Positions 8,869 through 18,800 of a DNA stretch of 64,000 nucleotides are shown piece after piece (position 1 is the first letter of the stretch; the number at the start of each line of letters is the position of its first letter). The notes under the pieces were generated by a model. That model worked only from the letters and a program-made list of their open reading frames with translations. It did no database searches and was not told where the DNA came from. Made by a program: the position numbers and the translations under genes. The DNA is from DTKD01 sp050948905 (GTDB lineage Bacteria > Armatimonadota > UBA5829), in contig JBMNES010000001.1 in the NCBI GenBank assembly GCA_050948905.1, forward strand, positions 868,001 to 932,000, read 5' to 3'.

Positions 8869-9750
8869 ATGGACAAGCTGATTATCAATGCAGCTATAAC
8901 CGGAATGGTGCCGACCAAAAAAGATAACCCGTTTGTTCCGATATCGCCGGAGGAGATTATCGCCGATGTGCGCAGGTGCAGAGACGCTGGTGCATCGATA
9001 GTGCACATGCACGCGAGAGACACCGACGGGCAGCCAACGTATCGCAGGGACATTTACGCGAAGATATTAAAAGGCGTCAGAGAAGCCTGCCCGGATGTAA
9101 TTTTGTGCGTGTCGACCAGCGGCAGGGTGTTCAAAACCTTCGGGCAGCGCTCGGAGGTGCTGGAACTGACTGATCCAGCTCCTGAGATGGCATCGCTTAC
9201 GCTGGGTTCGATGAACTTCCCCAAAGTTGAATCGGTCAACAGCCCGGATATGATCAGGTCGCTGGCGTTGAAGATGGTCGAATATGACATCGTGCCTGAG
9301 TGGGAATGCTTCGATTTGGGGATGGTGGAGTATTCGCATTATCTGATCAGCCATTGCGTTCTCAGGCCGCCGTTTTACTGCAATTTGCTGCTGGGTTCTC
9401 TGGGAACGCTGAGTGCGACTGCTATGAATCTGGCGCTTATGGTGCGCGCGCTGCCAGAAGGGACGACCTGGGCGGCTGCGGGAATTGGCAGATTTCAGTT
9501 TAACGTGAACTCGCTTGCCATCACGATGGGCGGCCACGTTCGGGTGGGATTAGAAGATAACCTGTGGTATGACGATGAGCGAACCCGGTTGGCCACAAAC
9601 CCCGACCTTATCGAACGACTGGTGAAATTGGCCGAAGCGTGCGGAAGATCGGTGGCATCGCCGGACGAAGCAAGGCAGATCATCGGGCTGCCTGCCAGAG
9701 CTAGCAAACCTCGAAACGCATTTGCGCAGACGCGAAGCACGGCTGGCTGA
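8869..9750 (+). CDS. BKACE family beta-keto acid cleavage enzyme
   Basis: Member of the BKACE (DUF849, 3-keto-5-aminohexanoate cleavage enzyme) family. These are zinc TIM-barrel enzymes that condense a beta-keto acid with acetyl-CoA and split it to acetoacetate and a CoA ester. The zinc ligands appear in the HMHARD motif near residue 46 and in GGHVRVGLEDN near residue 222. The family segment LTLGSMNF is near residue 105. Length (293) is normal. It starts 2 bases after the acyltransferase and so lies in the glycan operon, an unusual setting. The substrate cannot be inferred, and a role in sugar-acid metabolism is only a possibility. Confidence 0.85.
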   Translation: MDKLIINAAITGMVPTKKDNPFVPISPEEIIADVRRCRDAGASIVHMHARDTDGQPTYRRDIYAKILKGVREACPDVILCVSTSGRVFKTFGQRSEVLELTDPAPEMASLTLGSMNFPKVESVNSPDMIRSLALKMVEYDIVPEWECFDLGMVEYSHYLISHCVLRPPFYCNLLLGSLGTLSATAMNLALMVRALPEGTTWAAAGIGRFQFNVNSLAITMGGHVRVGLEDNLWYDDERTRLATNPDLIERLVKLAEACGRSVASPDEARQIIGLPARASKPRNAFAQTRSTAG

Positions 9751-9753
9751 TAT

Positions 9754-10140
9754 TCATATATATTTGAAAATACACGCCACTACAAACGCCAACACGACGC
9801 CAATCGCCACACTGCCGCCTTTGCCGGAGCGTCGGAACATAAACCAATAGGGGAAATTATGCGACAACACCGCTATTGCGCCTGCAAGCAACCCCATAGA
9901 AATTGACATCTGCCTGGTATGTACAAAAGCCGCCATGGTGAGATAAACGGGAACGAAGCCTTTTGCCACGTTGAGTATCGCAACCACTACCAGCCCTGTT
10001 CGATCTGCAGGGCTAGTGCCGGCGGATGATTCCCCATCGGATGTCTTTGAACTGCCCCTCGAGCGAATGTATACCGCGATATGGCCGAACGGAATCGACC
10101 CCAGCAGCATCGCTAAAGCCAGCATCTGAGCGATTTTCAT
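9754..10140 (-). CDS. Short, degenerate PlsY-like membrane protein
   Basis: PlsY is the acyl-phosphate:glycerol-3-phosphate acyltransferase that starts phospholipid synthesis. This 128-residue protein aligns by eye with its first two-thirds: LGSIPFGHI near residue 13, NVAKGFVPVYL near 57 for the PlsY KG.LPV motif, and SHNFPYWFMFRRSGKGGSVA near 92-111 for the GH.FPV...GGKG phosphate-binding loop. The first catalytic loop (GSGN.GATN) is replaced by a serine-rich stretch and the last helices are missing. Activity is therefore doubtful. It follows the ABC permease by 28 bases and converges with the BKACE gene. Confidence 0.6.
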   Translation of the reverse strand: MKIAQMLALAMLLGSIPFGHIAVYIRSRGSSKTSDGESSAGTSPADRTGLVVVAILNVAKGFVPVYLTMAAFVHTRQMSISMGLLAGAIAVLSHNFPYWFMFRRSGKGGSVAIGVVLAFVVACIFKYI

Positions 10141-10168
10141 AGCGTTTTGTTCCAGTCAACTGTCGGCA

Positions 10169-11131
10169 TTACGCTTTTGTCCTGGATTCGGCGCGCAATT
10201 TATAAGAGGCGTCAGCTATTACGCCGCCGAGCACAATTACGCCGATTACGGCCCATTGCCATTCTGATCCGACCCCAACCAGGTTCATCCCGTTGTCCAT
10301 CACGCGAATCAGAATAGCGCCGACGATAACGCCCAGTACGCTGCCTTCCCCACCACGCAGGCTGCATCCGCCCAATACAGCGGCCGCTATCGCCCACATT
10401 TCATACATCAACGCAGATTGTGCGGGCTGGATTTCACGATTTAGTGACAGCTCCAACACGCCCGCTATCCCCGCCAATACAGCACATATCACAAACGCCA
10501 GAGTGCGTATACGATTTACTTTTATTCCGGAATAGCGCACAGCCTCGGCGTTGCGGCCGATGGCGTACAAATATCTGCCATAGACCGTGAAGTTCATCAG
10601 AAATCCTAACATAAGGGCGATTACGATGAGTATCCAGAACGTGACAGGTATTCCCAAATAAGAGCCGTTGCCCAAAAACGCGAACTTCTCGTCGGTAAGG
10701 CCCTGCGCCATACCGTTTGGAATGCCGCGCGCAAGACCCCTGAGCAGCAGTAGAGAGGCCAGAGTGGCGATGAAGGGCTGCAGCTTGATTTTTCCTACCA
10801 AAAACCCGTGCCAGAACCCCAGCAGCGCACAACACGGCACAATTAACAAACTCGCAACAAATGGGTTCCAGCCCGCTGCCGCCAGCATAGCCACCGACAT
10901 GCCAACAAACGCCATCACCGATCCTATGGACAAGTCGATGCCGCCGGACAGAATAACAATGCCGGCTCCGAGAGCGTAAATACCCAGCAGCCCTATTCTC
11001 TGCGCCAAATTGGATAGATTCACCCCGGAAAGAAACGTTATGGTGTGATCCGGTTGCGTTAACCATTGAAAGGCGCATATCGCTACTACCAACACTATCA
11101 GCAGCAGTGTCATTCCCAGCAGCTTCTTCAA
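10169..11131 (-). CDS. Sugar ABC transporter permease (RbsC-like)
   Basis: Inner-membrane permease of the ribose/galactose/xylose (CUT2) ABC class. It has about ten hydrophobic segments and the class features LSGGIDLSIGSVMAF near residue 60 and the C-terminal MWAIAAAVLGGCSLRGGEGS, which includes the ATPase-contacting EAA-like loop. Length 320 is typical. Its ATG overlaps the end of the ATPase gene by 4 bases, so the two are translationally coupled. The substrate is unknown, but the class usually carries pentoses or hexoses. Confidence 0.93.
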   Translation of the reverse strand: MKKLLGMTLLLIVLVVAICAFQWLTQPDHTITFLSGVNLSNLAQRIGLLGIYALGAGIVILSGGIDLSIGSVMAFVGMSVAMLAAAGWNPFVASLLIVPCCALLGFWHGFLVGKIKLQPFIATLASLLLLRGLARGIPNGMAQGLTDEKFAFLGNGSYLGIPVTFWILIVIALMLGFLMNFTVYGRYLYAIGRNAEAVRYSGIKVNRIRTLAFVICAVLAGIAGVLELSLNREIQPAQSALMYEMWAIAAAVLGGCSLRGGEGSVLGVIVGAILIRVMDNGMNLVGVGSEWQWAVIGVIVLGGVIADASYKLRAESRTKA

Positions 11132-12633
11132 ACTTGACTCCCTCCGGTCGCCAACTGCATTATATTTTGCTCGTTAATTTGAGCTCTGTCGAGAACGCCG
11201 GTCTGTATGCCCTCGTGCATTACAAGAACCCGGTCAGACAGCCCGATGATCTCCTCCATCTCCGAGGAAACCATTATCACCCCCATACCATCGTCGGCGA
11301 GCTTGCGAATTAGCTTGTATATCTCACTTTTAGAGCCGACATCGATGCCGCGCGTAGGCTCGTCGAGTATAAGAATTTTGGGCGATATCCCCAGCCATTT
11401 CGCCAGAGCAACTTTTTGCTGGTTGCCGCCTGACAAAAATTGCACGAGTTGATTTAGACTGGGGGTCTTTATATCAAGCCGCTCGGCAAGGGCTGTAGCA
11501 ACTTCAGATTCGCGCTTTCTATCTAAAAACGGCGGATTGTAGCCCCCTATTCCGGGTAACGAGATGTTCTCGGTTATGGGCATTTCGAGGATGACCCCAA
11601 GCGCCTTTCGATCCTCCGGCACAAGGCCAAACCCAGCGGCAATAGCATCGGTTGTGGTGCGAATGTCGACAGAGTTGCCGAGTACTCGCACCTCTCCTGA
11701 CCACTTAGGCTCAACCCCAAACAGCGCTTGAACCAGTTCGGTGCGTCCGGATCCGACAAGCCCGGCGATCCCTAGAATCTCCCCGGCCCTGAGATCAAAG
11801 CTGACAGTCCCTTTGCCGCCTCGATATGCCAAATCTCTTACCGACAGCACAACTTCGCCTTGTTTATGGCTGCTGTGTTCTGGAAAGAAGCGAGATATGT
11901 CGCGGCCGACCATTAACCTCACCATTTCCTCCCCGCACAACTGCTCTCCACCAAGTTCGCCGACATATTCGCCGTCTCGCAGCACAACCGCCCGATCGCA
12001 TAGTTCCTGAACTTCGGCTAGGCGATGAGAAATATATATCATCGAAACCCCAGCCTGCTTCAAGTTTCGCATTACATCAAACAGCTTGCCGGCTTCTGCA
12101 GGGGAAAGGGAGCTGGTGGGTTCGTCGAGCACCAGGATTCTGGAGTCCATCGACAGTGCCTTTGCGATCTCGACAAGCTGCTGTTCTCCCGGAGACAGGC
12201 TCTCGACAAGGCTGGTCAGACGGGCGGAGATTCCCACGCGATGGGCAATCTCTCTGGCTCGCTCATACAACTTCCCGGTGTCGACCACAGCCCCGAAGCT
12301 CTTGCGAGGCTCACGACCCAGGAAAATATTGGAGGCAATATCGAGATTAGGGGCAAGGTTAAGCTCCTGGTGGATTATCGATACCCCCAGCGCTATCGAA
12401 TGCTGGACATCGACGATCTCAGTTTTAACGCCATCAAAAAAAATGTCTCCACAGTCCGCCTGATAATCGCCGCCAAGAATCCGCATAAGTGTGGACTTCC
12501 CCGCGCCGTTTTCCCCAATCAGGCCCAGAATCTCACCGGCGCCGAGGCTTAAAGTGACACCATTGAGAGCCACTACACCAGGGAAACGTTTGGTTATGTT
12601 TTGCATCAACAGCAGCGGAGCGCAGTCGTTCAT
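11128..12633 (-). CDS. Sugar ABC transporter ATP-binding protein (RbsA-like)
   Basis: Fused two-domain ATPase of the CUT2 class, 501 residues. The N-terminal cassette has the Walker A GENGAGKST near residue 38, signature LSPGEQQ, and Walker B ILVLDEPTSSL. The C-terminal cassette lacks a proper Walker A (GLVGSGRTE), as is usual, but keeps SGGNQQK and ILILDEPTRGIDVG. It powers the neighbouring permease. No clear Shine-Dalgarno is seen at the ATG at 12633, and an internal ATG at codon 10 is possible. A strong hairpin separates it from the binding-protein gene upstream. Confidence 0.94.
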   Translation of the reverse strand: MNDCAPLLLMQNITKRFPGVVALNGVTLSLGAGEILGLIGENGAGKSTLMRILGGDYQADCGDIFFDGVKTEIVDVQHSIALGVSIIHQELNLAPNLDIASNIFLGREPRKSFGAVVDTGKLYERAREIAHRVGISARLTSLVESLSPGEQQLVEIAKALSMDSRILVLDEPTSSLSPAEAGKLFDVMRNLKQAGVSMIYISHRLAEVQELCDRAVVLRDGEYVGELGGEQLCGEEMVRLMVGRDISRFFPEHSSHKQGEVVLSVRDLAYRGGKGTVSFDLRAGEILGIAGLVGSGRTELVQALFGVEPKWSGEVRVLGNSVDIRTTTDAIAAGFGLVPEDRKALGVILEMPITENISLPGIGGYNPPFLDRKRESEVATALAERLDIKTPSLNQLVQFLSGGNQQKVALAKWLGISPKILILDEPTRGIDVGSKSEIYKLIRKLADDGMGVIMVSSEMEEIIGLSDRVLVMHEGIQTGVLDRAQINEQNIMQLATGGSQV

Positions 12634-12688
12634 GGGCTTATTTTATCACGCATTGCAGTAAATCTGAAGGAGGATCAGATAGCTGTGA

Positions 12689-12712
12689 GGTGGTGATCGC
12701 ACGATCACCACC
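12689..12712 (-). promoter_or_regulatory. Intercistronic hairpin after the binding-protein gene
   Basis: An 11-base inverted repeat GGTGGTGATCG/CGATCACCACC sits between the binding-protein stop and the ATPase start. No T tract follows on the minus strand, so it is better read as an mRNA-stabilising or attenuating hairpin. Such hairpins let the binding protein be made in excess over the transporter. Confidence 0.6.
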
Positions 12713-12726
12713 CAGACTCATTTTCG

Positions 12727-13701
12727 CTATTTCCCGGTCAGCTCTTTAAGCTCTGCCCAAAACTCATCGATGTTAGATTTGTCGACAACTCTGACCCCTG
12801 TGTCGATCATTTTGGAGTCGGGGATAACGCCCTCTTCGCCTCTGGCCAATGCGCTGAGAACCTTAACCGATTGATAGCCGAACTCAAACGGTTTCTGCAC
12901 TACTGTCGCGAAAATCGCACCATCCTTGACGCCCGTCAGGGTATCGTCCTGCTCATCGAAGCATACAATCTTAACCTTGCCGACCTTGTTAGCCGATTTC
13001 ACCGCGTTAACAATCGCCGGGCCGTTGTAGCTCCATAACCCGACCAGACACGCGACATCCGGGTGTTTTACCAGCGTATCCTCCACATTTGCCCGCGCCT
13101 TGGTATGATTGGTGTCGTCGGTCATCAGGCCGAGGATTTTATACTTCGGATCCTTGTCGAGAACCGCGCGGATACCTTTATAGCGATCGTTCGCGTTTTG
13201 GGCGTCGCGCATGCCGACATAAAGCATAATCTTGCCACCATCGGGGATTGCCTTTATGATCTGCTCACCCGCAGTCTTGCCGGCGTCGAAGTTGCTTGTG
13301 CCGACATAGCACAGCCGGTTGCTCTTCGGAGCATCGGAGTCCATGCAAATAAGGTCGATGCTGGCGGCGGTTTTATTGAGAACCTCGGTCTGGCTGTCCG
13401 GGCTGACCGGGCTTATCGCAACACCCTTTACGCCGCGGGTTACCAGGTCTTCCAAAATCACCTTCTGCTCAGCCGCTGTACCAGTGGTCGGCATTTTGAA
13501 ATCGCACTTTACGCCGAAATCTTTTTCACCCTTTTTGACCCCAGCCTGCGCTATCTTCCAAAAATCCGAGACGTTGTTCGTCACAAAGGCGATATGAACC
13601 GATTTCACCCCTTCGGACTTATCAGCGGCCTGTTTATTGCCACACGAACACAACCCAAGGACTAATCCGGCCAAAACGAAAAAAACGAAAAGTCTTTTCA
13701 T
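12727..13701 (-). CDS. Sugar ABC transporter substrate-binding lipoprotein
   Basis: Periplasmic-binding protein of the RbsB/Peripl_BP_4 class. A lipoprotein signal MKRLFVFFVLAGLVLGLCSC ends at a lipobox cysteine near residue 18-20. The mature part begins VHIAFVTNNVSDFWKIAQAG and includes VKGVAISPVSP near residue 90, IMLYVGMRDAQNANDRYKGI in the middle and CFDEQDDTL in the second lobe. The ATG at 13701 is chosen because it has AGGAGA upstream and starts the signal peptide; the longer frame upstream is not conserved. It is the first gene of the operon with the ATPase and permease. Confidence 0.93.
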   Translation of the reverse strand: MKRLFVFFVLAGLVLGLCSCGNKQAADKSEGVKSVHIAFVTNNVSDFWKIAQAGVKKGEKDFGVKCDFKMPTTGTAAEQKVILEDLVTRGVKGVAISPVSPDSQTEVLNKTAASIDLICMDSDAPKSNRLCYVGTSNFDAGKTAGEQIIKAIPDGGKIMLYVGMRDAQNANDRYKGIRAVLDKDPKYKILGLMTDDTNHTKARANVEDTLVKHPDVACLVGLWSYNGPAIVNAVKSANKVGKVKIVCFDEQDDTLTGVKDGAIFATVVQKPFEFGYQSVKVLSALARGEEGVIPDSKMIDTGVRVVDKSNIDEFWAELKELTGK

Positions 13702-13831
13702 CCTCGCATCTCCTATCAAAAAGCCTACATTCACTGCTTCTACATTCGCGCCTACTATCCTGCGTTCTACGCATCTGCTTTTGGCAATACCGTGAATCAG
13801 CCTGTTGTGGTTTTGGGTAAGACGAAACGAT

Positions 13832-14698
13832 ATGGCTGTGCAACTGATAATCAGCGCCGACGATTTCGGGGCCACTGACCAGATAAACTCAGCGATAATC
13901 AGGGCACATCGCGAGGGAGTCTTGACCAGCGCCGGGTTAATGGTGACCGGAGAGGCCGCCGGTGATGCCGTGCGTCTCGCAAAAGAGCAGCCGGGGCTGG
14001 CGGTTGGATTGCACCTCGCCCTTAGCGACGCTCGGAGCGCGCTGCCAAAAAGCAAAATTCCTCGTCTTGTGGATAATCACCAACGATTTGCCAATAACCC
14101 CGTGAAAGCGGCCCTGCAATATTTTTTCGACAAAGAAGCTCGCTCGCAGTTGCGCCTGGAGATCGCTGCACAGTTCGAGATGTTTGCTGCCACTGGACTT
14201 GAGCTGAGCCACGTCGACGGTCACCAGCACATGCACGCACATCCCGCCGTCTTGCCGGTCGTTATTGAATTGGCGAAAGAATATGGGGCCAAAGGGATAA
14301 GGGTGCCGCGCGACCCGCTGTGGGCCAATTTCGCGGCGGATAGGACACATATCGTGTCAAAATTAGCCGTTGCCGCCGGGCACGGTTATCTCGCAGCAGT
14401 GTGTCGAAAAAAGCTGCGGGGATGTGACCTTGCCGTGTGCGATATGGCTATCGGCAGCCTGATGAGCGGGTCGATGAACCCGGACTATGTGATAAATATT
14501 CTCGGCAGGCTGAAAGCGCGTAAGCTCGAGATGTTTTTTCATCCCTCTGAATCTGCCCAACCCGTGCCGTTTGGGCCGAACAGAGGGGATTTGGAAACGC
14601 TGCTGGAGCCTGCGTTGAAGGCATTCATCTCACAGGGATATCAGCTCACTACTTATGAAAATCTGGCAAAATCGGAGGAGCGAGTTGGTTTGGTTTAG
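13832..14698 (+). CDS. hpnK: ChbG/HpnK-family carbohydrate deacetylase
   Basis: Metal-dependent deacetylase of the YdjC/ChbG family, resembling HpnK. HpnK removes the acetyl group from N-acetylglucosaminyl bacteriohopanetetrol during composite-hopanoid synthesis. The active-site pieces are SADDFG at residues 8-13 (catalytic aspartates), VGLHLALSD near 58 and HVDGHQHMHAHP near 128-139 (metal histidines). The ATG at 13832 is chosen, since the TTG at 13805 adds nine unconserved residues. The next gene is a GT21-like glycosyltransferase whose start lies inside this gene, the pairing expected for hpnK-hpnI. No squalene-hopene cyclase is in view, so the hopanoid role is an inference. Confidence 0.7.
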   Translation: MAVQLIISADDFGATDQINSAIIRAHREGVLTSAGLMVTGEAAGDAVRLAKEQPGLAVGLHLALSDARSALPKSKIPRLVDNHQRFANNPVKAALQYFFDKEARSQLRLEIAAQFEMFAATGLELSHVDGHQHMHAHPAVLPVVIELAKEYGAKGIRVPRDPLWANFAADRTHIVSKLAVAAGHGYLAAVCRKKLRGCDLAVCDMAIGSLMSGSMNPDYVINILGRLKARKLEMFFHPSESAQPVPFGPNRGDLETLLEPALKAFISQGYQLTTYENLAKSEERVGLV

Positions 14699-15836
14699 CG
14701 GAGTTCTTCTGGTCTTGACTATTCTTGGCGCGGGCTATTATATAGCCTCCACTGCCTGTCTTTTCGCTTCTTTCAGAGGCAAATCACAGGCCGAATCCCC
14801 GGATTTTCAACCCGTTGTAAGCATCCTGAAGCCCGCATGCGGGGTGGATCGGCAGGCCGAGGCCAACTTCGCCTCTTATCTGAAACAGGATTATCCGGAC
14901 TACGAGGTAATTTTCGGGACGCTGGAGGCGACTGATCCCGCGATAGATGTCATACTCGACACTATGAAAGGACACAAACACGCATCACTGCGAATAGGCT
15001 CCACCATCAGCGGCGCAAACAACAAAGTGAGAATCCTGCATCAGCTAGCCAAGCACGCCCGTGGGGAGATAATCGTGATTACAGATGCCGACACGCGAGT
15101 GGAGCCGAATTTTCTGCGGGCGATGGTGGCGCCTTTCCAGGACAGCCGTGTAGGAATGGTGACCTGCCTTTATAAAGGGGTTGAAGCGACGGGCCTTGCG
15201 GATTCTCTGGAAGCGCTGTATATGAGCAGCATCTTCGCTTGCGGCGTGGCCTGTGCGCAACAGATAGGGGGATTGCGCTTCGGCCTCGGCGCCGCCATAG
15301 CCCTGCGTGCCGAGGTTCTGAATGCCATCGGCGGATTCAAACCGTTGGCGGATTATTTGGCGGATGATTATCAGATAGGCCATCGCACCGCACTGCTCGG
15401 TTGGAAAATTGAGCTTTCGAGATATGTCATCGACGAGGTTATGTCCGGTGAGTCGCTGCGCTCTGTGTTATCGAGGGAGCTGCGCTGGTCCCGCACCACA
15501 AGGGTCTGCCGGCCGCTTGGTCATTTTGGGTTGATATTCACGTTCGGCTCGGTATATGCATTGCTGCTGGCAGCGATCTGGCGGTCTTTCTCTGCGCTGT
15601 CAATTCTCATAATTGTGCTGGTTCTGCGTACGGTGTGCGCCTGGCTTTGTGCGCGGAAATTGGGTGACGAGGAATTCCCCCGTCGTATGCACCTGCTGGC
15701 TCTGCGGGACGTGGTCTCTTTTTTTGTATGGGCAGCGGGTTATCTCGGTAGCACGGTTAAGTGGCGCGGGCGCAAATTGAGGCTGAGGAAAGATGGCCGA
15801 ATGGTAAGGGTTAGTCAGTACCAAAAAAGGGGCTGA
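14685..15836 (+). CDS. hpnI: GT21-like membrane glycosyltransferase, HpnI type
   Basis: Resembles HpnI and ceramide glucosyltransferases (GT21), which transfer a sugar (N-acetylglucosamine in HpnI) to a lipid alcohol at the membrane. It has an N-terminal helix, then PVVSILKPACGVD, the metal-binding ITDADTRVEPN, the family D3 region DYLADDYQIGHR, and the RWSRTTRV motif corresponding to (Q/R)XXRW. Two or three C-terminal helices follow. TTG at 14685 is preferred because GGAGGA sits at 14674-14679; the ATG at 14655 has no such site. The start overlaps hpnK by 14 bases, indicating coupling. The stop codon lies in the terminator hairpin shared with the convergent gene. Confidence 0.7.
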   Translation: MVWFSGVLLVLTILGAGYYIASTACLFASFRGKSQAESPDFQPVVSILKPACGVDRQAEANFASYLKQDYPDYEVIFGTLEATDPAIDVILDTMKGHKHASLRIGSTISGANNKVRILHQLAKHARGEIIVITDADTRVEPNFLRAMVAPFQDSRVGMVTCLYKGVEATGLADSLEALYMSSIFACGVACAQQIGGLRFGLGAAIALRAEVLNAIGGFKPLADYLADDYQIGHRTALLGWKIELSRYVIDEVMSGESLRSVLSRELRWSRTTRVCRPLGHFGLIFTFGSVYALLLAAIWRSFSALSILIIVLVLRTVCAWLCARKLGDEEFPRRMHLLALRDVVSFFVWAAGYLGSTVKWRGRKLRLRKDGRMVRVSQYQKRG

Positions 15837-15854
15837 TCCTAAGACCAGCCCCTT
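15825..15854 (-). terminator. Rho-independent terminator of the 15877-19320 gene
   Basis: On the minus strand AAGGGGCTG and CAGCCCCTT form the stem around a ten-base loop, followed by a run of T. Plus-strand arms are at 15829-15835 and 15846-15852. On the plus strand TTGATTTT follows, so it may also end the hpnI transcript. Confidence 0.8.
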
Positions 15855-15876
15855 GATTTTCGCCTCGAAACAGAGT

Positions 15877-18800
15877 TTAGTTCTGTTTCTTGGCGGAGAT
15901 TGCGGTGAGAACCGGCTCAGCGCCGCTCACGTCAAGAGTACCCGTTGCGGATACATAGTCGGCCGCGGTGAATCCGTGAGCAGTCTTAAGGACCTTCACA
16001 GGAACACCAGATCCGTCGTCAACGGTGAAGCTGTTGGCGTCGATTACGGTGACCTTACCCCAAACGGTGAACTTGGCCGTGGCAGCCGCCGCTGCGGTGG
16101 CAGCGTCCAGAGTCGCCTTATTGGAAATACCATAAGACTCGACCGGCTCCGGCTCGGATTCCTCGACAATGAACGTGAAGGCAGTTGTAGCTGCCGCCTC
16201 GTTCAGAGCGTAGTCAACTGTGGCTACGCGCAGGTAGTAGGTGCCAGGATTCTGCTCGCCAGGCTCGAACGTGGTGCCGGCTTCCTTCCAGGTGGTAGGA
16301 ACGCCATTGGCATCGGTTCCGAAGTAGATCTTGTAGCCACGAACACCAGACTTGTCGTCAGTGGCGCCGAGGAACGCGAACTTCGGAGCAGTGACCTCAG
16401 ACTGAGAAACGCCGTTCTGTGCGCCGCCCGCTTCGGTTACACTGGTCGGGTTGGACGGGGCAACGTCGTCTGTTGTCGAGTAGGTCAGGCCAGTGATGGC
16501 AGTTCGATCTGCGTTTGCAAGTCGAGCATACAGACCGTGACCGCCAGCGCCGTTCTCAACCTTGATCAGAATCTTGTTCCAACCGGCGAGAAGAGTGAAC
16601 GGCCCTATGAAGTTCTGGTCAGGGGCAGGGCTGGCAGCCGTTTGCCTCTGGCCTCGATATACACCGTTCGTCCAGACCTTAGAGTAGTCATCGGAACCAA
16701 GTCCGACGTACGCCGGCCAGACGGAGGCACCCGGGTTGTTCACGTATACCGCGAAGTAGGTCGAAGAGTTAGTTTTGATACTGCCGTAGAGGGCATTGAC
16801 ATCCAGGATGTCGTCTGCAGCGGTCGTCACTGCCCACGACTTGCCTGCATAGGTCTTGCCTGTCTTGGCAGCCAACTGAGTCTCATTGACTGGGACGCCG
16901 TTGTAGGTGTTGTTAACCTGATCGGTGTCAATTCGCAGTTGGTGATCGTCATTGCCACCCTGAGCGAACTCGCCAAGGTATGCCCAATCTCTAATTACAT
17001 TGCCTACGCCAGTCGGCGGGTTGTAATAAAGATTTACGCTGGTAGTCTTGGTCATACCCTTGCGATCCTGGATCGCGCCTTCCTCATCGCTCTTAGCCTG
17101 GATGCCGTTGCGAAGCAGGTAGCGATAGTCTTTGCCACTCGGCAAGGTGTAGACCTTAGCAACATCAGCGGCAGGAACGCCGACCCACTCAAGCACCGGA
17201 CCAAGCTGCTCGCCGCGGTCGCCACCAGGAGTGTCCCAGGGAGTCGTTCCGTCGGTGGTCAGCCACCAGCAACCATTATTGTCAGTGGTGTAAACCCACG
17301 GCTTCATAACCTCGAAGAGTCGGACGTGGATAGTCACCATTGAGGAGTAACTGGAAGCTGGTGTGTGGGTAAGAGTGATCTTGCCCAGACCGTGCAACAG
17401 GCTCTGCGCAGGGAATGAGTTGAACCCAGCCCAGTCCTCCCACTTGATCATAACTCTGGCCCAGTTCTGCACAGGAACAGTCGTGTAGGCTCCGATGTTG
17501 ATCTGAGTTGTCCACCAGTCGTTGCCTTCGCCTTCCGCGCTGTTGGCGGCTATGACGCGAGTGCCGGTGGCAACGTTGTTGGTAACAGCCTTGGCCGCAT
17601 AAGCCTTAATCGTCGTGTTCTCGGCTGTCATCTTATAGGTTGCGGTGGTAGCGAACTGATTGTTAAATACGCCACCCTTGTTGCTCTCCCAACCTGCGAA
17701 GAGATATTTGTCTGCGCTGTTTACAGTCACCTTGACCTCGGCAACGTCGCCATCTTCGTAGTCGGTGGCAGTCGGCCAGGTCAGGTTCTTCTGTGTAAGA
17801 GAAGTCTGCCCCGCAACCGGGTCGCCGACAAGGGTCAGAGTGTAGGTCGGCATCTGGAACACTGCATACAGTGTGGTATTGTCGTTAGGAACCACGAAGC
17901 CGTTGCCTTCCATAGAGTTCAGTTCGCGCTCGGTGTCGAAGATCGGGGTGCCGGAAGCATTCATCGACCAGCCAACCCAGGTCACGCCAGGGTTTTCAGC
18001 AACCGAGAAATCGAGAGTTTCGCCGGCCTCATGCCAGGACACTTCGCCCCACTCGCGGCCTTCAGGATATTCAATGTTGCCTCGGCTGGAGCTTCTAACG
18101 GCGACGAGCTTAACAGAGACGCCGGTCTTGAAGTACCAGACGTCGCCCTTGGTTGTGCCGCCGAGGTTGGTGCCGTCGACTCTCCAGTAATACTCGGTGT
18201 TGGCAGCAAGGGTGCCAGGAGAGAAGCTCTTTACGGTGGCATCCACAGTTGTCTTATACTCAGGTGAATCTTTGTCGGCGTCGGAGACATCATTAAAGTC
18301 TGTGCCGATGTAAATATCCTGAGAAAGGGCAGCGTCACCAGGCGTCCAGGAAAGCTTGCCTGGAACGATCTGAGTGTCCAGATTTGTGTGAACGACGCTT
18401 GACCAGTCAGCAGGATCCGGATTGAATGCCTTCATCGGAGGTGCGGAAGCGCACTTCACAGCATAAAGAACATTGGACGGCACCGACTCTACTTCGTCAT
18501 CGTTCACGGCAATGACGCGATAGTAATAAATCGTGTCGCAGTAGCCAGTGGAGTCGGAGTAGGTGAGCCCGGTAACGTTGTCATCAAGAACGGCAAAATT
18601 CTCGTCGTTACCATCGCTGCGCTCAACAATATAGTGATCAACAGTGCCGTAGGTCGGCGCGGTCCACGCGAGATCAATAGCCGTACCATCCTCTTTGGGC
18701 TCTGCAGAGTCCAGTTTCGGATGTGTCTGGCCAACCAGCTCGAATTTGAGAGCGCCGAAATACATGCTGCCCGACTCGTTAATCCAGTCGTTGTTCAATT

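Noticed and set aside
13702..14055. N-terminal extension of the sugar-binding protein
   Set aside because: It would place 118 unconserved residues before a clear lipoprotein signal that has its own AGGAGA site.
15853..17343. Long plus-strand reading frame of about 500 codons opposite the secreted-protein gene
   Set aside because: It is antisense to a strongly supported gene, lacks a ribosome binding site, and the same frame recurs opposite copy 2, as expected of a shadow.
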